This document shows positions 10,559 through 20,742 of a stretch of 64,000 bases of DNA, piece after piece. Location of the stretch: the NCBI GenBank assembly GCA_039105265.1, contig JAPFFF010000001.1, positions 6,572,001-6,636,000 of the forward strand. The letters are read 5' to 3'. Below the pieces are notes generated by a model. It had not been told where the DNA came from. It saw only the letters and a program-made list of their open reading frames with translations, and ran no database searches. The position numbers were made by a program, and so were the translations under genes. This DNA comes from Tritrichomonas musculus (Eukaryota > Parabasalia > Tritrichomonadida > Tritrichomonadidae). Each line of letters opens with the position of its first letter. Positions within the stretch are counted from its first letter, which is position 1.

Positions 10559-10799
10559 TTTTCTATGCTTTTAAGCAGCATCTTTTTATTCAATAATATA
10601 GATTTCTCTTCGATTTAATTATTCATTGACCAATAATTAATTCGACTTTTGTTATTTAAATAAATTTTATATTTTATATTTTTTGTAATATATTTGTCCA
10701 ATTGATACAAAAAGTTTTAAAACATAGAATAACAACAACAAAATTTTATATTCATTAACAAAATATAGTAATAAAAATAAAATGATTAATATCCCAATC

Positions 10800-13700
10800 T
10801 CATAGTGGAACAATTGGTGGATACAAATTAAACATTATTTCAACATCTTTCGGAATCGGCTCAGCAACTTGCTGCTTAATTTGGAATTTTGGGAAAGATA
10901 ACTTCCCAGGATGCTTTGGGAAGAATAAATGAGCTTTCCCAAGAGAATCTTGAGGTGCAACCACCCAATTTTTCTCGTCTTCCAACATTGGGAAAGCAGG
11001 AGGATCAACAATAACTAGTCTTGGCTCACCAACAATCCAAGGAGTCAAACAAGATTCAGCTTGAGAAAGATTATCACTATCGTTATCATCAGAACCAGAA
11101 GATGCCACCTTTTTAGTATCATTGGCATTATCTTCTTCTTCATGCTTATTGTTTGCTTCTTTGTTTGTGCTTTCGACTTCAGATTTGGATTTTGGAATTT
11201 GATGATTTATATTTTGAATAGGTTGAACAACCAATTTAACTCTTAATTTATCACGCATGAAATTCGAAGTTACCAATTTAACAGGATATTTTTCCCAACC
11301 TTCTTCTACGAAAACTAATTCCAAAGGAGCATCGGAAGCTTCTCTGACTATTGAATAAAGAGCATGCGGAAGCATTACATGCTTCTTTCCATTGAAAGTA
11401 AAGGTAAAAGTTTGAGGGAAAATGTTAACAATTTGAAATTGTTGCATTTTGGCAGTTTGCTTGAATAAACGAATATTGAAAGATTTAATTTCAGGAACAG
11501 TAAATGTTTGTGTCAATGTTTGTGAAGTTCCATCTCTCTTTAAGAAAGTAAAAGCAACACCAACTGCATCATCACTCTTCATTTTATAAACAAGAATAAT
11601 TTTAACTGTTGATTCAAATTTTCTAAGAATAATTGGTATATTGGGTTTATAATGAATTTCTTCATAATTGCTTAATGAAAATTGCTCTGGTTCACTTTGA
11701 ATGAATTCTTGGTAACTTTTTCTGCGTCCTTTAAGAACTAAATTCAAACTTGGACTTGACGGTTGATTTTGCTGCTGTGGTTCGTTCTTTTCAGCTCTTG
11801 GGCTTAAAACACTGCTACTGGTATTATTTGTATTGCTTCCTAAAGGAGTACTCGTATTGATTGGTTTTAGATAGATCACTTCTTCGAGTCCATCCATTTC
11901 AAATGTGAAAGTAACTTCCATTGATGAAGCATCAATATTTTCTGCAGTGAAAATTGCAGATTGTAAACAATCTTTTTGAATTAAACAAGGCATTGTTAAA
12001 TCAAATGAAGGTGGAGCTACTCGCTCTAATATGACTAATTTTTGTGACATCTTGATTTCCCATGAAAGATAACAATTACCAAATTTAATTATAAACATCA
12101 TAATATCAAACCTACCAGGGTAATTACAGTTTATGTTTCCTTCGATAACCATCTTTTCAGAAAGACTATCATAATGCTTTTGGTGCATCATCATACTAAA
12201 ACCGTCTGGGAGTTCACTGGACAACAAATGAATTGAAATAATAGGAACAAACCATTCAACATTTTCAAGCGATTCATCATCATCATTATCATAATCAACT
12301 TTTTTAATGTTACTATTATTATCCGATTCATCAGTTTCTTGCAAACTTTTCATTGTATCTGTTAAATCACAGAGCCATTTAGGAAATTTGATTGTTAAAG
12401 AAAAGTGAAAGTTGTCATAAATGTCATGGGCATCATAGAGCCCAGGAGCGAATAAAAATGGCGAAATTGTAAAATCAGGGGAAACTTGGATCTCATCTTC
12501 TAATGCAGCTAAATATTCAATTGCACGCATTTTGCTGATATCTTTTGCACCTATGCATGATATCAATTGTTTAGCTAATTCAGGAGTTTTCAGATCAGGA
12601 TAACTAAAAACTAATTCGAGAATGTGACTTTCAATTGCACTGATTCTTCGCTTATTGTGATTAACTGGATCAAGGGGAGTTTTTTCAATGGTCGCCATGG
12701 CATCTTTGAAATTATTTTTGGAGAGGTAATATTCAAATAAAACTGAGTCAGTAAATGATTTGTGCTTCGGCAAATTTTCAAATATTTTGCTGGATCTCTT
12801 CCATTCTTCTAAAAAGATTTCATCTCTTTTAGAAGCATCAACTAAAGCTAGGTTGTCCGTAGAAACTTGCTTTAAAAATGGCGAATCTAAATTGATATCA
12901 AAGTTCAGTGTCTTTTCGTAATCATCAGCATCAATAAAATCCATTATTTCTGAAGTAGATAAAAATTCGTTTAGATTTGATTTTTCTTGATCTTTATCAT
13001 TTTCTTCAGATTTACATTGCTGAATTCTGTATGAATATTCTAATAGTTTAAGAATCTGGGATAATGCTATCATTGAAAAGGATTGGACTGTTGAATCGTT
13101 ATTCTTTGAAGAAGGGCCACTTATAATCATATCGCAGAAGTTAACAGATGTACTATATATCCAATAACGTGTGAAAATCAATTGTTCTGGTGTTATTGAA
13201 TTCAAAAGAACAATATAAAAACAATGAGCAATATCAACAAATAACTCAGAAATCTTGTTTGATTGCATTAACGATTTCGTAATTCCATGTATTGATGATA
13301 TCAACATATTAAATCCATAATCAAATTTTATTTTACTTGTGAGCCTTCGTATATCATAATTAATTGGTGAAGGAGGCCAAAATTGAAGAAGGCCTAAATC
13401 TGATATTTTCATTATGATCGATATGACTTTATGGTAAATTTCTTTTGATTGAGACAAAAAGCCGAAAGTGTGATAGAGAGAAGCTAACTCAGTTGAAACC
13501 TTAATATATTCTGCGCTCATTTTTGCGTATGATTCAGTGCCAATATTCTTGCCTTTGGCTTCAATATCAGTCATTTTTTGCTGAAGGGTACGAATTTGAT
13601 CTTGGTTACTAATTTGAATTAAATTTGCTAAAGAACTATGAATTAGTTTTAAATCTGAATCTGAAACGCTTTCTTCTTTATCAAGCAAATACTTTGCTAT

Positions 13701-14090
13701 TACAACTCTTGATGTTGGGACAACTTGGTTAAATAATGATTCAATTTTAGATCGTTGGGTTGTAAAAGACCACTGCGTTTTGGCAATTGATAAAATTAAA
13801 ACAAGAAATGCTTTACCTGGATTTTTTGATCTCCAAATATTGATTTCTGTAGTTTGATTTGTATCAAATTTTGAGTCATATGCAATTATAAATAGTTGGC
13901 AAAGTGATTCTCCTTCTTCTGATTCAACAAATTGTGGAGAAAAGTAATTACAGTTTTGAGTTATATCGCTTTGAATAGGTAATTCAAGATTAATTGATAA
14001 TGGACCTTCACGAATTAAAGAAGGTTGGATTTTCTTTTTCCAAACTCCATAAAAGTCGGTGTAAGTTACAAGAAGATGATAATCATCCAT
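10800..14090 (-). CDS. TRAPPC10/Trs130-like TRAPPII subunit
   Basis: A 1096-residue protein starting at ATG (MDDYHLLVTYTDFYGVW). TRAPPC10/Trs130 family proteins begin with a similar VTYxDxxGVW strand, and the yeast protein is about 1100 residues. The N-terminal half is helical (IGTESYAKMSAEYIKVSTELASLY), as in the alpha-solenoid of these subunits. The second half is beta-rich with Ig-like strands, ending near residue 1020 with CLTPWIVGEPRLVIVDPPAF. TRAPPII is a Golgi/endosomal tethering complex and guanine-nucleotide exchanger for Rab11-type GTPases. A Ser/Asn/Glu-rich linker lies at about residues 940-1010. The assignment rests on ends, length and general architecture. TRAPPC11/foie-gras-like or another trafficking solenoid is the main alternative. 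Confidence 0.55.
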   Translation of the reverse strand: MDDYHLLVTYTDFYGVWKKKIQPSLIREGPLSINLELPIQSDITQNCNYFSPQFVESEEGESLCQLFIIAYDSKFDTNQTTEINIWRSKNPGKAFLVLILSIAKTQWSFTTQRSKIESLFNQVVPTSRVVIAKYLLDKEESVSDSDLKLIHSSLANLIQISNQDQIRTLQQKMTDIEAKGKNIGTESYAKMSAEYIKVSTELASLYHTFGFLSQSKEIYHKVISIIMKISDLGLLQFWPPSPINYDIRRLTSKIKFDYGFNMLISSIHGITKSLMQSNKISELFVDIAHCFYIVLLNSITPEQLIFTRYWIYSTSVNFCDMIISGPSSKNNDSTVQSFSMIALSQILKLLEYSYRIQQCKSEENDKDQEKSNLNEFLSTSEIMDFIDADDYEKTLNFDINLDSPFLKQVSTDNLALVDASKRDEIFLEEWKRSSKIFENLPKHKSFTDSVLFEYYLSKNNFKDAMATIEKTPLDPVNHNKRRISAIESHILELVFSYPDLKTPELAKQLISCIGAKDISKMRAIEYLAALEDEIQVSPDFTISPFLFAPGLYDAHDIYDNFHFSLTIKFPKWLCDLTDTMKSLQETDESDNNSNIKKVDYDNDDDESLENVEWFVPIISIHLLSSELPDGFSMMMHQKHYDSLSEKMVIEGNINCNYPGRFDIMMFIIKFGNCYLSWEIKMSQKLVILERVAPPSFDLTMPCLIQKDCLQSAIFTAENIDASSMEVTFTFEMDGLEEVIYLKPINTSTPLGSNTNNTSSSVLSPRAEKNEPQQQNQPSSPSLNLVLKGRRKSYQEFIQSEPEQFSLSNYEEIHYKPNIPIILRKFESTVKIILVYKMKSDDAVGVAFTFLKRDGTSQTLTQTFTVPEIKSFNIRLFKQTAKMQQFQIVNIFPQTFTFTFNGKKHVMLPHALYSIVREASDAPLELVFVEEGWEKYPVKLVTSNFMRDKLRVKLVVQPIQNINHQIPKSKSEVESTNKEANNKHEEEDNANDTKKVASSGSDDNDSDNLSQAESCLTPWIVGEPRLVIVDPPAFPMLEDEKNWVVAPQDSLGKAHLFFPKHPGKLSFPKFQIKQQVAEPIPKDVEIMFNLYPPIVPL

Positions 14091-14141
14091 TTTAAAATTT
14101 TTTATAACTTATGAAAAAGTTTCATTTCATAATATTTACTT

Positions 14142-14522
14142 ATGAAAAAGTATATAAATTATTTCAGTTATATCTCGAAAAAAAATGCTTATTTTTTAAA
14201 AAATTTAATTTCACTTATATATATATTATTTTTGTTAATTTCTCATGACATTTTGCTATCTGAAAGTTATGATATCAACGGAATTTCAAATCAGTCAAAT
14301 ATCAAAATCATCTCATCATATGCATTTTCCAATTACCACAATATTAGAAAATTTGAAATTCTGACAAATTCTAATTTAAAAAATCTTGAAACATATCAAA
14401 TGTGTAGTCAGCAATTGAAGAAATTCAAGATAATTGTGAATTACCCAAAATTATCTTCATTTTTATCTTCATGTTCTATTAAACTAGAAGATTGCTTTAA
14501 ATGTTTTTCATCTATTTATTAG
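14142..14522 (+). pseudogene. Truncated BspA-like leucine-rich-repeat surface protein
   Basis: A 126-codon frame starting at ATG, 51 bp from the divergent TRAPPC10-like ATG. It has a hydrophobic N-terminus (LISLIYILFLLISHDIL), then LRR_5/BspA-type sequence. The segments IKIISSYAFSNYHNIRKFEI and NLKNLETYQMC..LKKFKI follow the IxxIxxxAFxxCxxLxxxxI pattern. BspA-like proteins usually run to several hundred residues with many repeats; this has about two. No repeat continuation was recognised downstream, so it looks like a 5' fragment of a lost gene. Expression from the bidirectional gap is possible but untested. Confidence 0.5.
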
Positions 14523-15138
14523 ATCTAATCTCCCTGAATAGCTTTTTACTTTTTAAGCTACTGAACATAATCTAATAATATTGCTCTTCAATATGTAGGA
14601 CAATCTTCCGCTTCTTTTTCATTGTTCAAGAATCATATCAAGATCTTACTCAAGAAATAAATGAGCTTATAGAACCCAATTCACAATGTTTCCAGTGAGA
14701 GTAAACTAATGTACTTAACAATTTTGTTTTTTAATTTAAAAAAAATCAATGAGATTTCATATTCGTATAAAAGAAATAGAAAGGATCTTATCAGTAAATT
14801 GATTAATTATTAATACAAAAATATTTGTAGATTAAAATCGCACATTGAATTATAATAAATATGAGAATTAATTGAAATAATACTAATATAATACATGTAC
14901 TGATATAGCAAATGTTATAATTTACCATTTTGGTATCATAATCGTCAATTTGCTAAAAAAATTTGATTGCTTTTTTCACTAGTTAATGCCTAACGCCAAC
15001 ACAATTAATTTAATTTTAAAAATGCTAGATTATCCTAGGTTAAAAAAGTTTATTCATGCAAATAAAAAATTGATAAAGAGTGGATATAAATTTTGAAAGA
15101 ATAAAGCTTTGAATTTGGATTATATTATCAAATATATA
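14523..15138. other. Spacer upstream of the sirtuin gene
   Basis: AT-rich sequence, probably including decayed coding DNA of the BspA-like fragment at its left edge. No intact frame, repeat or RNA gene was recognised. The final 100 bp must contain the sirtuin promoter. Confidence 0.4.
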
Positions 15139-16044
15139 ATGGGAGCATTCTTTAGTTCCGGAATCCAACTTGACATTAAAGATGCTGATATTGGTATTCT
15201 TCCGACTTTTTCAAACACTATTGAGTGTGTTACAGATCTATTCCAGAAATATAAAGGGCGAATCGTTATTATTACAGGCGCAGGAATTTCTTCTCACCAG
15301 CTTCCAACTTTTCGTTCAAACAACAACAGTGGACTTTGGGAAGCTTTTTCACCACCAATATTAGCAAAAGATAATTTTTATGAAAATCCGAAACCATCTT
15401 GGAAACTTCTTTCAAATGTTAGAAACCTCCAAGTATCGAAAATTCTTCACCCATCACTTGCTCACTTTATTATTCATTATTTAATTCGTAGAGGCTATGT
15501 GCATTCTGTCATAACTCAAAATATTGATGGGCTCCATAATTTCAAAGAAGATTATGAAGAAAATAGGATAATTGAATTGCATGGAGCTGTTAGCGATTAC
15601 GGTATTTGTGAGCATTGCCCTATCAATCCTGCAACTGGAGAAAAGCCAAAAAGGCATGTTGATAATCTTTCTATTCTTCAAACAGGGGAATGCCCTGTTT
15701 GTCCAGTTTGTGGCCATATACTCAAGCCTCCTGTTGCATTTTTCGGAGATAAAATTGAACCAACAAAAAGAGAAAGAGCTACAGAATCTTTAATGATGTA
15801 TTGCGATGTTCTTGTTTTGATTGGAACACATTGCACAGTCGATCCAGTTCTTTCAATGGCAAGTGAATCAAAAAGGAATGGGTCAATTATCGTTGAAATT
15901 AATCCAACACCAACTCCAGCTGATGGGTTAGTTAATGTTCAACTACAAAAGTCAGCAGATGATATATTCCTTGAAATTGGAAAGAAGCTTATGCCAGATA
16001 TTGATTTTGAGCATTTAAATCTTGAAAAATGGAATCATATTTGA
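15139..16044 (+). CDS. Sirtuin (NAD-dependent protein deacylase), predicted N-myristoylated
   Basis: The start is set at ATG 15139, giving 301 residues; the frame is open further 5' only from a TTG. Sirtuin motifs are GAGIS (47-51), TQNIDGLH (126-133), the catalytic His in ELHG (148), a zinc ribbon with CEHC (157-160) and CPVCPVC (185-191), and VLIGTHCTVDP and VEINPTP for NAD binding. Such enzymes remove acyl groups from lysines using NAD+. Two oddities stand out. The usual PDFR after GAGIS is PTFR here. The protein also begins MGAFFSSG, which fits the N-myristoylation pattern MGxxx(S/T) and predicts membrane attachment. The class is uncertain: the canonical GTSLxVxP strand is altered to GTHCTVDP. 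Confidence 0.9.
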   Translation: MGAFFSSGIQLDIKDADIGILPTFSNTIECVTDLFQKYKGRIVIITGAGISSHQLPTFRSNNNSGLWEAFSPPILAKDNFYENPKPSWKLLSNVRNLQVSKILHPSLAHFIIHYLIRRGYVHSVITQNIDGLHNFKEDYEENRIIELHGAVSDYGICEHCPINPATGEKPKRHVDNLSILQTGECPVCPVCGHILKPPVAFFGDKIEPTKRERATESLMMYCDVLVLIGTHCTVDPVLSMASESKRNGSIIVEINPTPTPADGLVNVQLQKSADDIFLEIGKKLMPDIDFEHLNLEKWNHI

Positions 16045-16330
16045 AATGCACAAAAAGAATTAATTCTATGCGTTTCCATTATCAAGAGTAATATGTTTTA
16101 CATTTACTAATTGTAATTTTTTATTATCTCAAAATATTGTGAAATATAATAAATTTATATTCATGTATTTAATAATAAATATTAAATTATTTATTTAATA
16201 AACGTCAAACCAGCTTATACTGCTGATTTTCTTTTTTTGCAATGATACCGATTCTTAAAATCCTCTTACTTTCCTATTCAAAAAAGAGTTTGATCTCTGA
16301 AAAAGTTTAAAATTTTTGGAATTCTATTTG

Positions 16331-18607
16331 ATGAATGAAAACGATCCTCCATCAAATGAAAAAGAAAAGCAAACCATTAGCGACAATATTAATCAAAATT
16401 CCGATAAAACTAATGTAATAGATGGAGAAGATTATTATTATTATTATTCTGACGAAGAAGAAGATGATTACTTTGATGAAAAGGAAGATAATAACGAAAA
16501 TAATAAGGGAAATTTGAAAGAGAGTAAAGAATCAATGAATAATACTTCCCAAGACCAAAAAAGCAATACGAAATCTCCAAATCTTGAAATCTCCTCGCCT
16601 GATAAAAACTTTACTATACAACAAGATGAATATTCTTTTTCAGCTAAATCAGCATTGCCTCAATTTACTTTAGCATCTAAAAAAGAATCAGTATCTGAAC
16701 CAGTCATTCTATGTACAAAAGAAAAAAATGATTCCAAAACAACTAAAAAGGAAGACAATGAAAGCAATAACAATGAATGCTATCGATCATATCCCCTACC
16801 TGATTTTAAACCTAAAAATATTGGAAAAGGTTTCTCATCTTCTTCATCAGATGATAATGAGTATGATGCTATCTCGTCAAGCAAATCAGATATAGAAAGT
16901 AAAAATGCGTACTCGAGTAATACAGTTAATGGCAATGATGATAACTACTACAGCGATGATTCTGAAGATGGAAATGCAAGTCCTCAAAAAACAAAAGCAG
17001 AATCGAAAGTCAAATCTAATCCCGATAAAAAAAAGTCTGATGTAAACGAAGATAGCATTAGTTCCAAACCAAAGAAAAAAGAAAAAGTCAAAACTCGAGT
17101 AGGAAGACGAAAAAGTTATGGTTCTCATCATCGTAATAAGCAACATAAGAAAAAGCATCATAGAAAGTGTCAAAGCAAAAATGGCAACGAAGAAAACTCA
17201 AGTGCTGAAAGTTCTGGCAGTATTTATAGTAATGATAGCTTCAATGAAGATGAAGATTCAAAATCAGATTCAAATCGCAATTCCTCGCTTATCAGTATAA
17301 CTGATAATGAAGAAGAAAATGAAATCGAAAATGATGATTTTACTCCTGAAATTCAGAAAATGATCGATGATTACAAATCTCAATGTTCTCAACTTACTGA
17401 AAATAATGAAAAATTACTGCAAAAAGTCGAACAATTAGAATCAGAAAAAGAAAAATTGAAATTAGATAAAGAGCAGATGCAAAAGGTAATTGATGAACTC
17501 AAAGAAGAGAACCAAATTATTCAGAAAAGGTATGAATTAGAATTAGAAAAAGAGAAAGAAAAAGAAGATAATAAGAAAAAATCATCAGAAACACAAATTA
17601 ATGAAACTCATTCTTTGTACCCGGCAATAAATAAATTCAAAGACATCAAAACGAAGAAGATTTGCTTACTTGGCAGAGGCTCGTCATCAAAAGTTATTGA
17701 AGTCGAAGACATTAAAACAGGAAAACATTATGCGAAGAAAATTCTCTTTAAAGAATTTCTGAATTTTCAAGGAATTAAGCATTTCATCGCAGAATTCGAA
17801 TTATTGCAATATCTCAATCATCCTTGTACAGCAACGGTTTACGGATTTGAAATGGGAACAGATGATCAACATCCATGTGCGATTTATTTTGATGTTCTTC
17901 AAGTTTCTTTAATGTCTGCAATTAGTGCATCTGATACATTAGCTCAAACATTATCATCTTCATTATCAACGTCATCATCGATACCTTCAATGTCATCAAA
18001 TTCATTACCTAAAGATTCATCTCGTTTTTATTCAACCGGCCACAGATTATTTACCAATTCGCTACGTGCCAGATGCCTTGTTGAAATTTGCTGTGGAATG
18101 GAATACGTTCATGCTTGTGGAATCATTCATCGAGATTTAAAAGCCGAAAATATTCTCTTCAATGAAACTTTAAATGCAAAAATTTGCGATTTTGGAATCG
18201 CTCAACTTCAATCAGCAGAAAACTTGACAAAAAACATCGGAAGTCTTTTCTATATGTCACCTGAAATGCTATCTGAAAAGGAATATGATAAAAGGACAGA
18301 CGTTTATTCTTTCGGAATTTTGGCATATTTTGTTTTAACAGGAGAATTGCCTAAAATTCCCCTTAATAAAAAAGTGCTTGGATGTCTACCTGAAATTCCT
18401 CCTTATGTAACAGAGCTTGGTAAAGAAATAATTTTAACATGTTGTGCTTTCCATCCTAAAGATAGACCTTCTTTTTCTGATTTACTGAACTTAATGGAAA
18501 GTAATAACTTTCAATTAATTAATAATATCGACAATGATTTTGTAAAGAAAAGATATGAAGAACTCAAAGCATTTAAAACATCACATCCAGCTCAAGTCAT
18601 TAAGTGA
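16331..18607 (+). CDS. Protein kinase with acidic disordered and coiled-coil N-terminus (TKL/STE-like)
   Basis: The start is placed at ATG 16331 (MNENDPPSNEKEKQ), giving 758 residues; the frame extends 5 codons upstream only with TTG. Residues 1-340 are disordered, with Tyr/Asp/Glu runs and a basic patch (KKKEKVKTRVGRRKSY, KQHKKKHHRK) that could be a nuclear signal. About residues 345-415 form a coiled coil. The kinase domain begins near residue 440 with LGRGSSSKVIEV, lysine in HYAKKI, HRDLKAENILFN near 598, CDFGIAQ near 618 and GSLFYMSPEML. All catalytic residues are present. A Ser-rich insert of about 45 residues (SSSLSTSSSIPSMSSNSLP) sits in the middle of the domain. The motif GAAAAAGTTT as GAAAAAGTTT-like sequence lies at 16299-16308, about 22 bp before the ATG. 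Targets are unknown. Confidence 0.85.
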   Translation: MNENDPPSNEKEKQTISDNINQNSDKTNVIDGEDYYYYYSDEEEDDYFDEKEDNNENNKGNLKESKESMNNTSQDQKSNTKSPNLEISSPDKNFTIQQDEYSFSAKSALPQFTLASKKESVSEPVILCTKEKNDSKTTKKEDNESNNNECYRSYPLPDFKPKNIGKGFSSSSSDDNEYDAISSSKSDIESKNAYSSNTVNGNDDNYYSDDSEDGNASPQKTKAESKVKSNPDKKKSDVNEDSISSKPKKKEKVKTRVGRRKSYGSHHRNKQHKKKHHRKCQSKNGNEENSSAESSGSIYSNDSFNEDEDSKSDSNRNSSLISITDNEEENEIENDDFTPEIQKMIDDYKSQCSQLTENNEKLLQKVEQLESEKEKLKLDKEQMQKVIDELKEENQIIQKRYELELEKEKEKEDNKKKSSETQINETHSLYPAINKFKDIKTKKICLLGRGSSSKVIEVEDIKTGKHYAKKILFKEFLNFQGIKHFIAEFELLQYLNHPCTATVYGFEMGTDDQHPCAIYFDVLQVSLMSAISASDTLAQTLSSSLSTSSSIPSMSSNSLPKDSSRFYSTGHRLFTNSLRARCLVEICCGMEYVHACGIIHRDLKAENILFNETLNAKICDFGIAQLQSAENLTKNIGSLFYMSPEMLSEKEYDKRTDVYSFGILAYFVLTGELPKIPLNKKVLGCLPEIPPYVTELGKEIILTCCAFHPKDRPSFSDLLNLMESNNFQLINNIDNDFVKKRYEELKAFKTSHPAQVIK

Positions 18608-18792
18608 TATAATTTCTATACTTTTTTATGTTATTATTATATATTATTAAATACATTAGGTAAGTGAAAAAAAAAAATTGATTATTGTTGTTATATTTTA
18701 ATCATTTTTTATATTATAATGTGTCACATTATAACAGAATTCAAAGTTAATATATAAAGAAAAAAATAATAGGGGGTTTTCGAAAAAAGTTC

Positions 18793-18864
18793 GCATCTGC
18801 AGGGACTCGAACCCGGAATCTCCTCCTTAGAAGGGAGGCGCATTATCCATTATGCTACAGATGC
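18793..18864 (-). tRNA. tRNA-Arg (anticodon UCU)
   Basis: Read on the minus strand, 72 nt. The acceptor GCATCTG pairs perfectly with CAGATGC. The D arm is GCATAATGGATAATGC. The anticodon stem CCTCC/GGAGG encloses loop CTTCTAA, placing anticodon TCT at loop positions 3-5. The T arm contains GGTTCGAGTCC. One apparent mismatch lies in the T stem. It sits between the kinase ending at 18607 and the gene starting at 18959, with no intron. Confidence 0.95.
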
Positions 18865-18958
18865 TCCTATCTATCAAATAATCTTTGATGAAAATGCATA
18901 ACATATAATAAATGAAATTTTCAATATTTAATTAAACGTTCTAATTCTAAAAGAAAGT

Positions 18959-20497
18959 ATGTTTCGTTATATTGCGACATTACCTCCATCAAATCTTGCG
19001 ATTGCAAATGGCTCTGTTACTATAGAGCAAAATTCATTTATTTTAAATGATGGTGGTCTTCCGATATACTACCAATTTCATTTGATTTGTACGGATTTTG
19101 CAGATTATTGTAACCAAAAAAACGTTAAAGGTGATAAAAATTTTATTTTATTAACGATTCATACCAAGGATAATCCTGTTACTGCAAATGTACTCGCATC
19201 AAATTTTACATCTTTCATGAATGTTTTTAATTCATCAAATCAAATTAAAAATTTCAATTTGCAAATTACAGAGCAAAAAGAAGCTACATTTTCATCAGTA
19301 AAAGAAGCTTCGGTGTACATCCGTCAATACTTTTCCGAACGATCTTCAAATTTTTTAAATATGATAACAACTATAAAAATCACAGCAAAGCGAACATTTA
19401 CATGGTTTATTACTCCATTTACTGATACTCAAGAAAAATCACCACCTAATAATTTTATTTTTAGTTTAAAAGGAGCACATAACATTAATTCTCCGGAATT
19501 TGAAGAATTTAAATCACTTATTCCCCATTCAATTATACTTATTAATTATCGATTTTCATTGTCAGCGCCTTTTAAATTTATCAAGCATCTACTTAAATTG
19601 AATGTCATCTTTGAAAATCATTCCGTTGATCCACAAAAAACTAAGCATACAAAATCGACAGCACAATCATCAAAGGAAGCTGATGAAGACGAAAATTTGA
19701 CTCCTAAAAAAGATTTTGAGTTTGACCCCAATTGGAACTGGAAAGAATTCATTAAAAAGAAAGACTATAAAGGATTTATTCGAGATATGAATGAAAAGAA
19801 AAGAATTGAAAGAGAATTATTGCAAAAAAATAAAACTTTACCAACAGATATCAACAAGAACTTTCAAACAACTCAAAAGCCCGATAAAACTGACAAGCAA
19901 CGTCTTGTTTATGTTGCACAGAAAGCGGCTATTTCTAAAAATGTTCCTATTGATACAATGGATGAAATCCTAAACGAGCTTGATACTCAGATTGCGCATC
20001 TCACCCAATTTGAATCGAAGGCAAACAAAGAATTTGAAGAACTTGGCATGCTTTACTCTTATTATGTCAAAAAGAAGAAGAAGGCAACAGAAAAATATGA
20101 AGAAAAAAGGCGTGAATATGGAAAAGTTCATAAGGAACTGGAAAACAAATTAACAGTCAAAAGAGATGAGAAAATTGGATTTGATGACGATGTTGATTTT
20201 ACAATTGAAATATTAAACGAAGAAATCGAAACAATTCAGAAAGATATAAATTACTTAAAAGTCGCATTTTCTGATGAAGATCAAAAAGAAGATATTGAAA
20301 AAGAAGATGATGAAAAAGATGATGAAAAAGAAAAGGAAGAAGAGGAAGAAGAGGAGGAAGAAATAGAAGTAATAGAAGAGGAGGAAGAAGAAAGTAATGA
20401 AAATGGTCAACCGCAAGAATTAAATAGAGATGATCTTGAAGGAAATGAAGAAAAAGAAGATTTAAAGGAAGAAGAAGAAATAGCAAATATTGATTAA
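18959..20497 (+). CDS. Unknown protein with C-terminal coiled coil and Glu-rich tail
   Basis: A 512-residue protein starting at ATG (MFRYIATLPPSNLAIANGS). Residues 1-220 look globular and beta-rich (YYQFHLICTDFADYC, NFILLTIHTKDN), but no family was recognised. After a Lys/Ser linker, about residues 255-290 are rich in Lys, Arg and Trp (FDPNWNWKEFIKKKDYKGFI). Residues 325-440 form a coiled coil (KKKKKATEKYEEKRREYGKV). The last 70 residues are almost all Glu/Asp/Lys. No signal peptide or membrane segment is visible. The acidic tail may be expanded by simple GAA repeats. A cytoskeletal or scaffold role is conceivable from the coiled coil, but nothing shows it. Confidence 0.8.
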   Translation: MFRYIATLPPSNLAIANGSVTIEQNSFILNDGGLPIYYQFHLICTDFADYCNQKNVKGDKNFILLTIHTKDNPVTANVLASNFTSFMNVFNSSNQIKNFNLQITEQKEATFSSVKEASVYIRQYFSERSSNFLNMITTIKITAKRTFTWFITPFTDTQEKSPPNNFIFSLKGAHNINSPEFEEFKSLIPHSIILINYRFSLSAPFKFIKHLLKLNVIFENHSVDPQKTKHTKSTAQSSKEADEDENLTPKKDFEFDPNWNWKEFIKKKDYKGFIRDMNEKKRIERELLQKNKTLPTDINKNFQTTQKPDKTDKQRLVYVAQKAAISKNVPIDTMDEILNELDTQIAHLTQFESKANKEFEELGMLYSYYVKKKKKATEKYEEKRREYGKVHKELENKLTVKRDEKIGFDDDVDFTIEILNEEIETIQKDINYLKVAFSDEDQKEDIEKEDDEKDDEKEKEEEEEEEEEIEVIEEEEEESNENGQPQELNRDDLEGNEEKEDLKEEEEIANID

Positions 20498-20700
20498 AAT
20501 TATGTTTTATTTTAATTTGTCTTATTAAAATATTATCTGAGATCTGAGATGCCTTTTTTTTAATTTTTTTTTTTTTTTTTTTTTTTTTCTTGTTATTTAT
20601 GATATTGTTTAGAATAAAATTATTTTTTAAAAAATACCATTGAGACCACATATGGCATTGAAAAAAATATGACATAAAATTTTTGTATACTTAAAAAAAA

Positions 20701-20707
20701 AAAGTGG
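20701..20707 (+). promoter_or_regulatory. Recurrent AAAGTGG motif upstream of the Sel1 kinase
   Basis: An A-tract followed by AAAGTGG lies 36 bp before the ATG at 20743. The same AAAAAGTGG string, in coding orientation, occurs upstream of the genes whose ATGs are at 54553, 63573 and 4880. It is proposed as a core promoter element by position only. Confidence 0.3.
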
Positions 20708-20742
20708 TGAATTTTATTTTATTTTAATTCAATTGATTCGTT

